Assembly: GCA_011503125.2 (NCBI GenBank)
Contig: WWBZ02000007.1
Span: 558,001 to 622,000 of the forward strand
Source of the DNA: Botryosphaeria dothidea
Lineage: Eukaryota; Ascomycota; Dothideomycetes; Botryosphaeriales; Botryosphaeriaceae
DNA: 64,000 bases
Direction: 5' to 3'
A model generated the notes under the pieces. It was not told the DNA's origin, searched no databases, and saw only the letters and a list, made by a program, of their open reading frames with translations. Below, one piece after another: positions 1 through 12,178 of this stretch; within the stretch, counting starts at the first letter, position 1, and each line of letters opens with the position of its first letter. The position numbers and the translations under genes are program-made.

Positions 1-2171
1 ATAGTCGAAGGATACTTGACTTGGGCATCTGCCGTCATTTTTTAGCCGACGCACTGGCGCCCGACTGACAGTCCTGGACTATCACTGGCCTGGTTCTTCC
101 TCACCTACGATGACGCCGCCGCCGTAGAGATGTACGCCTACTGTACAGCGCATACCACATTCTTTGCCGTGTAACCGCGGGACGGCTTGGCATCAGGGTA
201 TTATACATTCTGTCAAAAGCAAAAATCGAAATCATCGCCTATCGTCCGTTTTAGGCCACCAGCTCTCGATGCCTACTCTTTCGGGTATAACTGCAACTCT
301 CGTCATTAGCGCCGATTTGCGGGCGGCGACTCTTCATTGCTTTTTGCAAGTCATCCTCCCCTTTCCGGACGCGGTCCCTGCATCTTCCGCCGCATATCAC
401 TGGGTGTGGTAACGGCAAGCGTTGCGCTCGCGTGGCAGCGACGTCCGTTTAGTCCGTTTCAGGCCACCAACTTCTCCAACGTCCCTCGACGTGTCTCTAT
501 TCGGACATGGGGATGTTCCTGGCTCAGGGGGTCCTTTTACCAGTTCGGCGTCCCATATTTCTTTTTTTCCGCCTCCAGTATAGGTACCTCGTCAAGTTTT
601 TTCTCCTCGCTGCGGCTATTAAGGTTCTACTATACCATCTTTCTCGCCGTCCTTCCCCTGCAGAATGATGGGGGTTGCCCTGCATGAAGAGATTTTTGAG
701 CTCATATGGCGCAAGAGGAGAGAGTAAAAAAAAGACGCACGCGCCGATTGCTGGCCCCTTTTTCCACGTGGCGGTTGCTTCGACCTGCATCCGAGACATT
801 GGACCGCAGGCCTTTTCCATTCCCGCCCTCATCCCAGCGTTGGCGTCCGAAATGGCCCGACGTCATAGGCAGTAGACGAAGATGAATGAAGCACTTGGTG
901 TTGACAGCGTGTGCCAACTATCTTGACGCCTCGCCAATGAGACGCTGCTTCTTCACGCCTTGCAAGGTGAGCAGGCGAGGAAAGCAGCACATGGCGGCGA
1001 CTTTGTGACCTCGAATGCCGTCATCTGTCTTGGCTTAACAGGAGAGACACCTCTGCCCAGAACTTTTCTGTGTGAATGACCATTTGTTGGGACAGTGTAG
1101 CTGCATGCCACGGCTGAGCGTCTAAGCACATACGCACTTGTCTCTCCCTCCCTCTCCGTCTACCTGGCGGGCTGGACCGTCCGATAAGCAGCGACTTCCT
1201 TGCCGCTCGGAGGGAGAAGAATACAATGCGGCCGTCGGTCCGCCCTCCGCTGTTCGTGTGTTCGTGCTGTTTCACCCCAGGTGGTGGAATGGATCGGCAG
1301 TGCTACCGCTAGGTCATTCCCCGGGATCACTTCGTTGTCACTGCAGCACACCAACCCACACGAAGAGTAAGAGTAAGAGATTAATTTCGTAAATGAATGT
1401 ACGTACGTGCCCAACCTGGCCCTCTCAATCCTGGCGACTTTCACAAAGGTCTCGACACGCCAATCGGGGAAGAGGGCTTTTCGTCACGGTGCGGTTCCGC
1501 CCCACCCTTCCATCCGCTCCTTGAAGATCTGATCTGTCGTCCTCGTTCAGACTCTCCCCAAAATCGACGCCGGTCCGATAGTTACGCGTTATCCTGTTTC
1601 TCCATTGGAGGGACCTTCGTCACACATACATGAAAGAGGGAAAAGAGGGAGAAGGGCACCAATAGCAGATATGCTCACTTGTCACAGGCCATACTTGGTG
1701 TAGGTGTTGATCTCCAGTCACCCTCCCATCCTACCCCCTCGCTCATTTCCCTTGTTATCGAGATTGGTTGATAGTGCTCAAGGCTGCGGCCACCACGCGG
1801 AGAATCTGTGGGGAGGGGCTAGGCTTCACTATCTCCCCGCGTCTTTTTTGCCCACCCTCCCTCCTCCCTCAATGCAACCAGTTGCTCGATAGCGCCATGT
1901 ATTCATCCAATGAGCAATTATGTGCCTATGCGCCACAGTCACATCATGCCGCGGGCCTTCCCCCCGCCCCTACGAGTATGCCAGACACAGTCAGCTCAAC
2001 GGCTTCCAGGTTGCGCAGGACTTAAAAGCATCATTATATCGTCCTCCCTTCCGTTACACTTCATACCAAACTTCAACCCTTCTCACGTTCCTTCCGCCCC
2101 CTCCTGTGGTCGATGAATAAGAAACAACCCAGCCAGCAGCCGCCCCCGAAACCACCATAGAATAAAAAAAG
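1..2171. other. Intergenic, no gene found
   Basis: No reading frame here shows a recognisable domain or a convincing splice structure. The DNA is rich in pyrimidine tracts. The last 200 bases before the transporter start at 2172 are CT-rich, as fungal promoters and 5' leaders often are. Confidence 0.6.
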
Positions 2172-4276
2172 ATGCAGTCCATCCGGCAGTACCGCGAGAT
2201 AGGGCGCTTCGTCGAGCACACGCACTATCAGGAAGACAACCGATCCAAGGACGCGCCTGTCTCCGCTTCCAAGCCCAAGCGCCCTCCGCTCCCCTTGCCC
2301 CTGCCCAGCCTTGGTCCGAACATTCAAGAGCAATGGAACTCGGACGTCGAGAGGCAGCTGGAGAGCTTTTCTTCCTCGCAGATCTGGAAGTCCCAGCCAA
2401 CCAGCTGCGCTTCGACTGACAAGTCGCTGCCACGTCCGAGCAGCAGCTGCTACTCGTCCGATGCCAGCACCAAGACGCAGCTGGACGACGACTACGGCCT
2501 TGTCGAGAAGCCCGCGCCGTTGTACATTCGCGCTTCCTCCGAGCTAGACAAGACGCCTTTACCGGACAGCGGCTACGTCACCGACACGTCCAAGTCGCAG
2601 CCCTCGACGCGCAAGAGCTCCGTCTCCACCACCGAGGCCGGCGGCAAGCGCTTCTCCGCCATCCGCCCGGACGAGTCGGCCGAGCACATCATCAGCCGCT
2701 TCTCGCCGCAGTCGTCCGAGGAGACGATCGCCTCGACCACCTTCGAGTGCCCGCACAGCCCGCCGCCGACGCCCGAGCAGCTCGAGCGCCGCCGCATCAT
2801 CCCCGTGCACAGCTACGGCGCCGCGGACCCGACCAACCCGCGCAACTGGCCGCTCGGCCGCCGCGTCTGCGCCTTCGTGCTCGTCGCGCTCCTGTCCTTC
2901 ACGCAGACGTGGGCTGGCAGTGCCGATGCGTCGTACAACAGTGCCGCTGCGGAGGTGCTGGGTGTGAGTCGTACGCTGGCTTCGCTCAACACGGCCATGT
3001 TCTCGCTCGGAATCGGCGTCGGCTCGATGTTCGTGGGCCCGCTGTCCGAGACGTTCGGCAGGAACATGCTGTACTTCGTCGCCGGCTTGGGCTATCTGTT
3101 CGCCGTGATGGCAACGGCGCTGTCGCGGGACATTGTGGGCCAGGTGGTGTCAAGGCTGTTCGTTGGGTTGTTCACGAGCGTGACGGGGTCCGTGAGTGGG
3201 AGTAGTGTGCATGACATGTTCGACGTGCGGGAGAGGAGTATCGTGTTCCCGCTGCTGGCGCTGATGAACACTCTTCGTAAGTGCTCCTCGCCGGTTATGA
3301 ATTGATGTTTGGATAAGGATCCGATCTGACTGTTCCGTTAGCTAGCGCATTGGCTCCTGTTCCAGGCGGCTGGATCTGCCAATCGGCTCATCTCGACTAT
3401 CATTGGATAGACTGGATCAGCTTGATCATCAGTGCTCCGGCGTGGCTTCTTGCCCTGCTCTTTCTCCCGGAAACATACTCTCCGCTCCTGCAGAGTTGGA
3501 AGGCCCGGCATCTGCGTTGCGTGACGGGCGACCACCGATACAGGAGCGGTCTGGAGTCTGGAGGCGGCCTGGGAGCTCGCCTCAGAGAGACCTTGCCGCG
3601 ACCTCTTGTCTTCTGGGGGCGTGAGCCTGTCATCATTATCCTCGGCATCTACACTGTTTTGTTGAACGTCCTACTCTTCGTCTTCCTCTCGGCTTTTGAG
3701 TTCTTGTTCACCGATACATACGGCTTCTCCGATGGAGAGACGAACACAGTCTTCCTTGCCATCGGAGCCGGAATTATCTTTAGCACGTTCTTGATACCCA
3801 TCTGGTACATCGTTGACTCCAGGGCTCTACGCCAATGCCAGATCTACGATGGTCCCAAGGCCACGCTCCCACCGGAGGTGCGCCTTTGGTCGTCCATGGT
3901 TGCTTCCCCGTTCCTGTCGATCAGTATCTTTTGGCTGGCATGGACGAACTATTCGTCGATCTCTCCGTGGTCCAGTATTGCGGCATGCTTCGTTTTCGGT
4001 TACGCCCTCATCTCGATCCAGGTCTCGAGCTTCCAGTACATCATCGACAGCTATGGTCCTTATGCTGCAAGTGCACTGGGGGGCATCACCTTGGCGAGGT
4101 TCGTCATTGCTGCCGGCATGAATGTCGCATCCAGGCCGATGTTCCAAACTCTCGGTGTCCATTGGACGCTGACGATTATCGGTTCCATTGCAGCAATCTT
4201 GATTCCGGCTCCCTGGATCTTCTACAAGTATGGAGCGAAAGTCAGGGCGCGAAGCAAATACGCAGTATACGCTTAA
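2172..4276 (+). CDS. MFS transporter, DHA1 (drug/polyamine H+ antiporter type)
   Basis: Exons 2172-3276 and 3342-4276; the 65-nt intron has GTAAGT and TTAG ends. The product is 679 residues. The first ~215 are Ser/Pro/Lys-rich and probably cytosolic and disordered. Next comes the NPRNWP motif that opens the membrane part of fungal DHA1 carriers, then about 12 hydrophobic segments. Motif A after TM2 reads GPLSETFGRN, and LPETYSPLLQSWKARHLR ends the first half. Family members are proton antiporters for drugs, polyamines or small organics at the plasma membrane; the substrate cannot be read from sequence. The N-terminal tail is longer than usual for the family, so the true start could be a later Met. 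No cluster partner lies nearby. Confidence 0.9.
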
Positions 4277-5766
4277 AGCAGGACGTCAGAAGGATGGTGG
4301 CCTGCAGCCAAAAAAGATCTGTCGTGTGGATACTCTTCCGCTGGAAGTTGTCAGTCTTGCAGATCGCATAGCGAGGCGTTCCCGCTGTTGCATAAGTTGA
4401 AAGCGAAATATGTTGTTGATACCTTTTTCTTACTTTCTTGTTAGTCTCATTTTGTCATTTTGCACTTACTCTTCGAAAAGCATGTTTGTTTTGGAGATTG
4501 CGAGCGAGCGAGCATAAAATTGCATTCAAGCACAGGAGAAAAGCATTCGAGGTTAGAGAGATAAGAAAAATAAATAAAGAGTGTATCGTACCCTCGGCCA
4601 GACGCGGATACGAGATGAAAACCGTTGAAATAGTGAGGACCAAGCTAATATTGGCGCGGAGGATTTCGAGTGAAACAGGACGGAGGCAGCACGTCCTCCC
4701 GGTAGTGGAGATTGAATCAGTTCCACAGCGGATAAGTTTGATGATCGCTTCCTCTGCTAAGATAATACATCCCGCTTCGTGAAACGCGAGGGTAGGTCGG
4801 CCTATTCTAGTATATGGCGGAGGATCCGACATCGGGCTGACGAGCATAGATGCGGACTGTTGCACAGGACGGCATTGACCTTGTTTAGCGTCGTCTGAGG
4901 TGCTGCGAGGATGTTCAAGGGCACGAGGGGCTTGAAGGTTGGGTTGGAGATGACCGATGTCGACACTGCATCAAGGCAGAGTCCACGTGCAAGACCCCGC
5001 GCGATGCCGTCAGAGAGGGGTGTTGGAGAAGAAGCTCAGCAGCTGTCGCAGCAGTTTGCCCCGAGGACGCGCCAAGACTCTCGCTTAGCGTAGTTCCGTT
5101 TCCTGCTGGAGACCAGTAGCGTCAGCGAGCTCGCGCCCGCCCTGCCTTGCCGACCGAGCGCACCCAGACACTCCTCCCTCGCCCAACCCAAACATCCCCC
5201 CAAAATCTCGCCGGATCCCACTGCGATACCGCCCGCAAGCCATCGTATGCCCTGTCCGACTGCGCCGCGCCCTGCCGCCATGTTTGCGCCCGCAAAAAGA
5301 CGTTTCGCAGCGCTCATCAGCTGCCCGGCGCCTGACCAGCGGAGCCGGCGGCCCTGACGTGCCCTGGGCCTATGCCGACTGCGCTAAGCCGAAACCGACG
5401 CTAGCGCCGTCATTCGGCCTGGAATGCGTTTCTCGCGCGGTGCTCTGAAGTTGCCCGCACTGGAGACTCGACCCATCTTCCACGCCCTCTACGCCTCACA
5501 CAGCCCACCAGATGAGCGCCGTCGTCGTCTACATTGAGAGAATGCCCACTTCAGTCTTTCCTCTGCACTCTGCCCCCGCAATCGTCAGCCTGCTTTGAAG
5601 CTCCGCCTCCCTCACGCCGCCAGCTTCCATCCGACTCCGCACACTGGCCGCTGCTCATTTCGACGCCCTCACGCCTGTACTCGCATCGGCGAGCCTTTGT
5701 GGCCTTCATATACAGCTCTGATCCACTTATCTCTTCCCTTACGCCCTCCTGTAGCAGAATTGCACT
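4277..5766. other. Intergenic, no gene found
   Basis: Separates the transporter from the PHD-finger gene. The first 300 bases are AT-richer and probably hold the transporter 3' UTR. From about 5100 the DNA becomes C-rich, probably the promoter and leader of the next gene. Frames around 4455-4865 (minus) and 5036-5317 (minus) are open but have no recognisable features. Confidence 0.6.
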
Positions 5767-7886
5767 ATGACGCTCCGCCGCTCGTCGCGCGCTCCACCGC
5801 CTGCGCACAGCAACTCGTCCTCCTCCCTCTCTTCCCGCGACCGCACCACCCGATCTCATAACAAGGCTTCCTCGCCACACAAGTCTGCCTCGCCAGGTTC
5901 GCTCTCGTCCGATGATGGGGGCGACGCCGGTCGCACCCTTCACAGCGAGGAGCCTCAGACTCGACGCCGCACACGCGCCCAAGATATCGAGGAGGAGGAA
6001 GCTGCCAAAATGGATGAGGAGCTCGACGAAGAGGTCGGTGACGACGAGGAAGAGACCACTCGCTGCATCTGCGGTTACCAGGAGTACCCGGGCCCGCCGT
6101 CAGACGATGAGGATCTGGCGGTCGGCTCGGATCTCCAGGCCGAGGATGTCGGCGGCCTCTTCATCCAGTGCGATAAATGCAAAGTGTGGCAGCATGGTGG
6201 TTGCGTAGGCATCATGGAGGAGAAATCGGTCCCGGAGAACTACTTCTGCGAAGAGTGCAGGAAGGATTTGCACAACCTCTTGTCCAGTCCGAAAGGGTGC
6301 GTTATGAATCTGTTCCTCCCTGACACTTCTATGATTTTCTCTCGAAGACTTCCAGTCGATCAGCGGCACTCGCCTCCAAGAATGGCGTTGCGAGAATGCC
6401 TCCTGGTCGCACTCAGCTGACGCCACCGGCGCCAATTCATCCCCTCGACACCAGCAATCGCTTGAAACACTCGTCGACATTTGCTAATGAAGCAACAAAA
6501 CAGGCAAAAGTATTCCCATTACATTCCGGTCGTTGGCAACAAGGTGCCCTCGAAACACTCAGCACGGAAGTCCTCGGTCTCCAAAGAGGCCGAGTCCAGG
6601 AGTTCCAAGGAAAAGGACAAGCAATCGAGATCGAGCGTGGAAGCTTTCACGAAGCGCCGCTCTACAATGAACAGCCGCGCTGCGTATGATGATGACGAGG
6701 TCCTCCGACAGGTCCTTGAAGACAGCAAGGGCGAGGGCGGCGCAACGACATCGGAGAATGGGACTCGGAAAGGCAAAAGAGGCCGCGATGATAGTGAAGA
6801 GTGAGTGAAATTGCTTGCTAGCCCGTCCGCGACTTCTAAGCTGTGGCGCGCTCCTCTGGTAACGGTGCTGACGGATGTCGCTTCACAGTGTTAAACAAGG
6901 TATCAAACGGCAACGAACCGGTTCGGGCTCCTCCAGCTCCCCAGCTCCCTCAGACGGCCTCGAGTCAGACGAGGATGGTCGGTCGAAGAGCAATTCCGCA
7001 AGCCAGAAACAGAAGCCACGCGGTGCCGCAGCGAGGAGCCAACAGGAGCGAATTGCAAGAGAACAGAAGGAGAAGGAAAGGGAACGAGCCGAGGCTGCCG
7101 GTAAGCGTAAAGGGCGTGCGGAGAGAAGACGAGCAGACGGTATGTGCACGACTCGCGGGTCGATGCAGATGTAAAATGGCTGGCTGACTCTGAGCAGACG
7201 TGGAACTAGATCAGCCAGTGAAAGAAACGGCGACCGAGACTGAGCAGCAAGAGAACGAGACCCCGTCGAATCCAACCCGCGAGACTCCGACCGCGCCTGC
7301 TACGAATCCCAAGAAACCGGGCAAGTCTGGCGGATCGAAGCGTGGGGGTAATAGAATAGGACGCAATCAATACACGCGCGATCGCGATCTCAATTCTGTG
7401 GAAAAAGCGCCTGGGTCGCCTGGTCGGAACGGAGCGCGCAATCATAAAGACAAGGACGAAGAGGGGTCGCCAGTCAACGGAGTGGACACAGCAGCGAACG
7501 GTAGCGGCAGCGACGTTCCAGCGGCCGGCAGAGGCGCCAAGAACGGAAAGAAAATGGGCGTGTCAAAGTTCGATAAAATAAGTTGGAAGGACATGAACGG
7601 GACAGCATCGCACATGCTGGAGTATATATCGCGCGTCCAGGTGGAGATGGCGAGCGAGAAGACTACGACGACAACCTCGGCCATGGCCGTGGTGAAGACG
7701 CTTCAGGTGGTGAACGGCGATGGCCCGGACAAGATCATGCCGACAGATGGCAACGGCGCGCTCATCAAGACGTCGGACGGAAAGGAAGAGAACTACGACG
7801 GTCTAAACAGCCTCGAGATGATGGATGTACTGACACGAAACCTGGTGCTATGGCAACAGAGGTTTGGAGAGCACCGGGATAAATAA
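5767..7886 (+). CDS. CTI6: PHD-finger protein, Cti6-like (Rpd3L histone deacetylase complex)
   Basis: Exons 5767-6296, 6504-6800, 6889-7139 and 7198-7886 give 588 residues. An acidic Ser/Arg-rich N-terminus leads to a PHD finger at about residues 100-164 (CICG, CDKCKVWQHGGC, CEEC). QKYSHYIPV, KRRSTMNSRAAYDDDE and a basic coiled region follow. In yeast, Cti6 is the subunit of the Rpd3L deacetylase complex whose PHD finger reads H3K4 methylation. The layout and the STMNSRAAY block fit that family; the ortholog assignment is from memory. Intron 1 is the least certain: at 207 nt it is much longer than the others, although it has a good branch site (TGCTAAT) and a CAG at 6503. An internal TTCCAG near 6354 could mark an extra exon. 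Confidence 0.85.
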
Positions 7887-9016
7887 TTCTTGGGTTAAAC
7901 GGAGTGATGGATGGGGCGTTTGGAAATCTCTTTTGCGTTCGGACGACTGCTTCAATTCCCCACGGATGGTAGGCCGTGGCAGGCTTTGGTTTGCGGGTAG
8001 GACTGGACTTCCACGCTGCGGCGTAATTGCGACTTCATCCGATTTTCGCCGTATAGCGGGCTGCTTATTCTGGGTGTTCATATGTTCATGTAATTCTTAG
8101 TTGGCGTTCTGGAATTTCGAGGTGGAGTTCGGGATTTGGCGGGATTGGCAGCACAGGCGTTTGGGGAGCGAGACCGAGCCCCTCCTGGAGGTCATGGCTT
8201 TGTAGCTACATGCGCAGCTGGATAGCGGCAGGTATAGGTTGGCTTAAAAATCAACGGAGTCTTGACAGCGCTCGCACTCGGCGCTTCGGCGCTGGACCCT
8301 GGTTTGCGATCGGTCCCGGCGTTGCCTGTGCTGTTGCTCTTTGATATACATGGTATGCCGGCGCATCTATGCTCTGGCCAACACAACGTGCTCAGGAGCG
8401 CGGCGAGAGGGGCGTCTGGGGGAGGACCGGTCAACGAAGCGCTTGATGACGCAGACCGGGACATGCGAGATTGATAGCCGGCCAATTTATAAGACCGTTC
8501 CCCGATGGGGGTTAGCGCCAGCAACATGGGACCTCCAACGACTTGACCTCTTCCCCATGCCCGCGACGTACCCGCAAGCCAGAGCAGTTGCCGTACAGTC
8601 GACCACCTGCATCCAAGACGCCGAGTTGTAAGTATGCCCGCGCTCTGCATCTCTCATAGCCCCTTCCCATCCCGGCCGCGGCCCCAGCATGCGCAAACGT
8701 AGCTGGGGCCAACGCATCATTCCCAGCTTGCCGAGAGATTTCGAGATACACCGCACACCACGCCGCCAGCGCCCACACGTCGGCCCGCTCCCCATCGGCG
8801 CACGCCTGTGCTGCTCGCGTGTATCTCAACGCGCCTGCGCCTCTGCCCGGCTGTGCGTGCCCCGCTGTCTGCGCGAGTGTGGCGGCCCAAGGGGCGGGCG
8901 GCCTGCGAGAATCTTTCTACTGACTGTAAGAGTCGCCGCTAGAAGAAGAAGCTTGCATCTCGCGCGCGCATCGCTTGACCGCAATACGTTGACCGCGGAA
9001 GGAGACAGCATCCGCC
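7887..9016. other. Intergenic, no gene found
   Basis: 3' flank of the PHD gene and 5' flank of the next gene. Frames at 8192-8650 (minus) and 8689-9222 (plus) are open only because the region is GC-rich. I see no domain, splice signals or repeats. Confidence 0.55.
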
Positions 9017-11190
9017 ATGGCAGCCGCTACCGATGCATATCGAGGATCCGGTTCGTTCAACTCCCAGCTGCTTCCCTCAGCCCAACAGCGCCCCACCGCC
9101 ACCTCTGCTGCCACCACCATCCCCACGCACGCCCGCCAATCCACCACCAGCCATGCCTCGTCCGGCCCTCCCAAACGTCGCCATGTTCAGCGACCTCATA
9201 CGCCTTGCGACGTATTCGCTAATGTGCATACTTTCATGGGCAGGCTACGACTGGCGATCCACCTCCATCCGCCATTCCTCCCCAGACACCGCATCTCCGC
9301 TCTACCCAGACCGTCCTATCAGGCGTATGACGCTCATCTCGCACCACACACTTTGACCTGCACACGGCTGACATTCACTCTACAGCGCTTCCCAAGCGCC
9401 GCCTTCGCGCCCGCCTGTCGCCCGAGCAAGCAGACTCCATAATATACCCAACGCCACCTGTGAGCTCTCCGCCAGTCTTCGACTTTCCCTACACCCACCC
9501 AGACAAGGTTGCGAGCATCTCGACACGCCAGCAGCGCGGCGAGAAGGAACACAAGTGCAGCTGCGGCGCAGACCATTCGGAACCCGAGAGTGAGGAAGAC
9601 GACGACGAGCGGCTCGGTTGGTCTCAACCTCGGCGAAAAATCTCTAGCAAGAGTCTTCTGACACTCGAAACAGCGACAGGCGGCTTGAGCAGTAGCGTGT
9701 CGAAACCTCTCCCGCCGGGCTCTGCCTCGTCGGCCGATGGCTACGAGTCCTTCGAGAATACAAACAACAAAAAGAAGCGGAAGATACCAGTTTCGGGCAG
9801 CGCTGGACACCACGGCAACCTCACGGCCGAGATGGCGAGCATGGGCATTTCGACGCACGGCGGTGATGGTGCCCACGACGGAGAAAACAATGTGGGGCAG
9901 TACTACGGAAGCGGCTCGTCCGCAATGCCGGCGCCGGGCTCGGGCACAGGCATATCGGGAGCAGGCAGAGGACGGTATGGCAGATCAGCAGCGAGGTCCT
10001 CGAACGAGCGGCGACCGTTGGGAGCTTCCACGTCTAGTCTCAACGCTTACGCTAACGGCGGCGCCGGCAGAGCAAGAACGAACGGCGCAGTGGCAAATGG
10101 AAAAGGTGCGCTTCCTTCTGCCCTTGCGCCCTCACACGAAACATCGGCTAACGGCGAAGCAGCGGCTAATTACGATCACGGTATCATTTCCACTGCCATT
10201 GCTAACGCCAACGCCGCCGGTCACTCCGCACAGCAGAACAAGGGCAAGGAGAACGTCAGTCTACTACAGCAGGAAGCCGCGAAGACAACCCCGCAGAAGA
10301 CGCAATTCACCTTCACCTGCGGATCGCCGAACCAACCAACCTGGCCGAGTCAGAACGGAGCTTACCCGAACGCTGCTGACCCACGCGCTCCTCCGCCGGC
10401 TCCCTCGTCCGCAGGACCACCTTCCGCCTCACGTATACCACTCCCTACGCATGCGAGTCGTTCCACGCACGGTACCCAAACCAGTCCCCAGATGAATGGA
10501 GTGCAACAACCCACGGCCGCCGGCCAGCAGGCTCCGCCGCCGGGCGTCAATACCCAACAAGCCGCTCCCCCTCAGCGGCCCAAGAAATCAGGACGTCGCG
10601 CCGAAAAGATTCTTGCTATGGCTGCTCGGCGTCGTCGCCTTCAGCAGGAGTACACCAACTACCATCATCCTCCGTCCCGCGATGACATCTGGATCTGCGA
10701 GTTCTGCGAGTACGAAGATATCTTCGGCGAGCCGCCGCGCGCTTTGATCGCGCAGTACGAGATCAATGACCGGAAGGAGCAAAAGAGGATGGCGGAGAAG
10801 CGGCGTCTACTGGAAAAGGCGAAAATGAAGGGACGGAAGGGAAAGAAAGCAGCAAAGAATGCGAAGAATGGGGCGGTAGCGAACAATCAACATGCACAGC
10901 AGCAACAACACGCACCTCAGCACGACTACGACCATCAGATTCATCCAGAAGGAACTCTTGATGGGCAAGATGAATACTTCGAAGATGACTATGACGATGG
11001 AGTAGCTGCTCCTGAGGTTGACGCCGATGTTGATGGCGGGTATGTACCTCCGCCGGCGGATTCCGAACCTCCAGATAATACCTTGATCTCTCAGGACCAT
11101 GGCCATGAGGCCAGCACGGACGAGCTCAGCGAGGGAGGCGGCACAGCCCACAGAGTCTCAGAGCCTATTGCATCCGGTAAAGGCGTCTGA
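9017..11190 (+). CDS. Conserved fungal protein with CxxC motif and basic C-terminal block, function unknown
   Basis: Best model: exons 9017-9176, 9244-9324 and 9386-11190, giving 681 residues. The second intron (GTATGA, branch GGCTGAC, CTACAG) is well supported and joins DRPIR to PLPKRRLR. The first donor is weak: either 9177 (GTCGCC) or 9051 (GTTCGT) keeps frame into GYDWRSTS. The protein is largely low-complexity (Asn/Ala/Gly, Gln, Pro). It has a Cys/His-containing patch (KCSCGADH), and at about 480-550 a compact region with many Arg (MAARRRRLQQEY), the sequence WICEFCEYEDIFGEPP and a Lys-rich KGRKGKKAAK tail, then an acidic end. This block looks familiar from uncharacterised Pezizomycotina proteins, but I know no function. 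CxxC beside basic stretches could mean nucleic-acid or metal binding, which is inference. Confidence 0.75.
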
Positions 11191-12178
11191 CATCCGGCCT
11201 TCGAACTTCGTGTCCTTCTTATGTTGCTGCTTTTTTGCTTGTTGTTGAAAGCATTTCCTTGGTTGAGACACTGGTAAACAGGAGGCCTGATTGGTGAGAA
11301 TCAGGACTGTCCTGTTGCCAGTCGTATGGGGTTCGTTGGTTTGCATTTCCAGGCGTTTCGGATTAGCTTGATCTTTGTTTAACGACACTTCCTGCTCGGA
11401 TCCTTCCGAGACCGAGGCTTGGGCATCTGTCTAAGCTTGATTCCTGCTTCGAGCGAGCATAAGGTTCTTGAAGGACTGCCTTTCGAGGGCTCAATCTCTC
11501 TCCGCAATTTTTCGGCTTGCATGGCATGGCATTCTTGGCTACGACAGATACGTTACGGATTATACGAAGGAAAAGGAGACTTGACTAGTTGGTAAAGGAT
11601 GGAGAGAGGAGACTGGGCTTGACAGGAAGGATCGCAGGGCCTGGAAAGATACAACAACGCCTCTCTTGGTATGTTGCGCTGGTGTAGGGCGAATGTTGCG
11701 AATAGTTGTCGGCGGAAGATCGAACTCTTTGGGCTTCCTTCACTCGGAGCCAATCCCTCAGGACGCAGAAACGGGCTGCGCCTATCCCATCATACACATA
11801 CCCCCACTCATATTATAAAGAGCACAGAAAACCATACAGATACAAACAAATGAACCCTATCCCATCGAGGGCTTTGCCCTACCACATAGTCCAGGCCTTC
11901 TTGTGAATTTTGATCAGTGTATTCGAGACTTCCGTAGAAGATTCGCCCGCCTGTCTCACTTCCTTTCGTTTACCGATGTGGTGTTTCATTTGCGTGTCTT
12001 GAAGTCAACGGCTGGTTTCCTACGTCTCTTTGCCGACCCATGCATGCAAGTCTCGGTTTCAAACGCACAGTGATTGTCTCGGATGCTAACCGCATAATGG
12101 CCCATCTTTGTCAAAGCGTTCGCTATAACTGATTCTCAGATTTACCGGTCTTGTCTTCAGTAGGGCACAGCAATTCCA
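11191..12178. other. Intergenic, no gene found
   Basis: AT-richer spacer between the CxxC protein and the orphan ORF. It probably contains the 3' UTR of the former. A TATA-like stretch TATTATAAAG lies near 11811 but no gene starts close to it. Confidence 0.55.
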
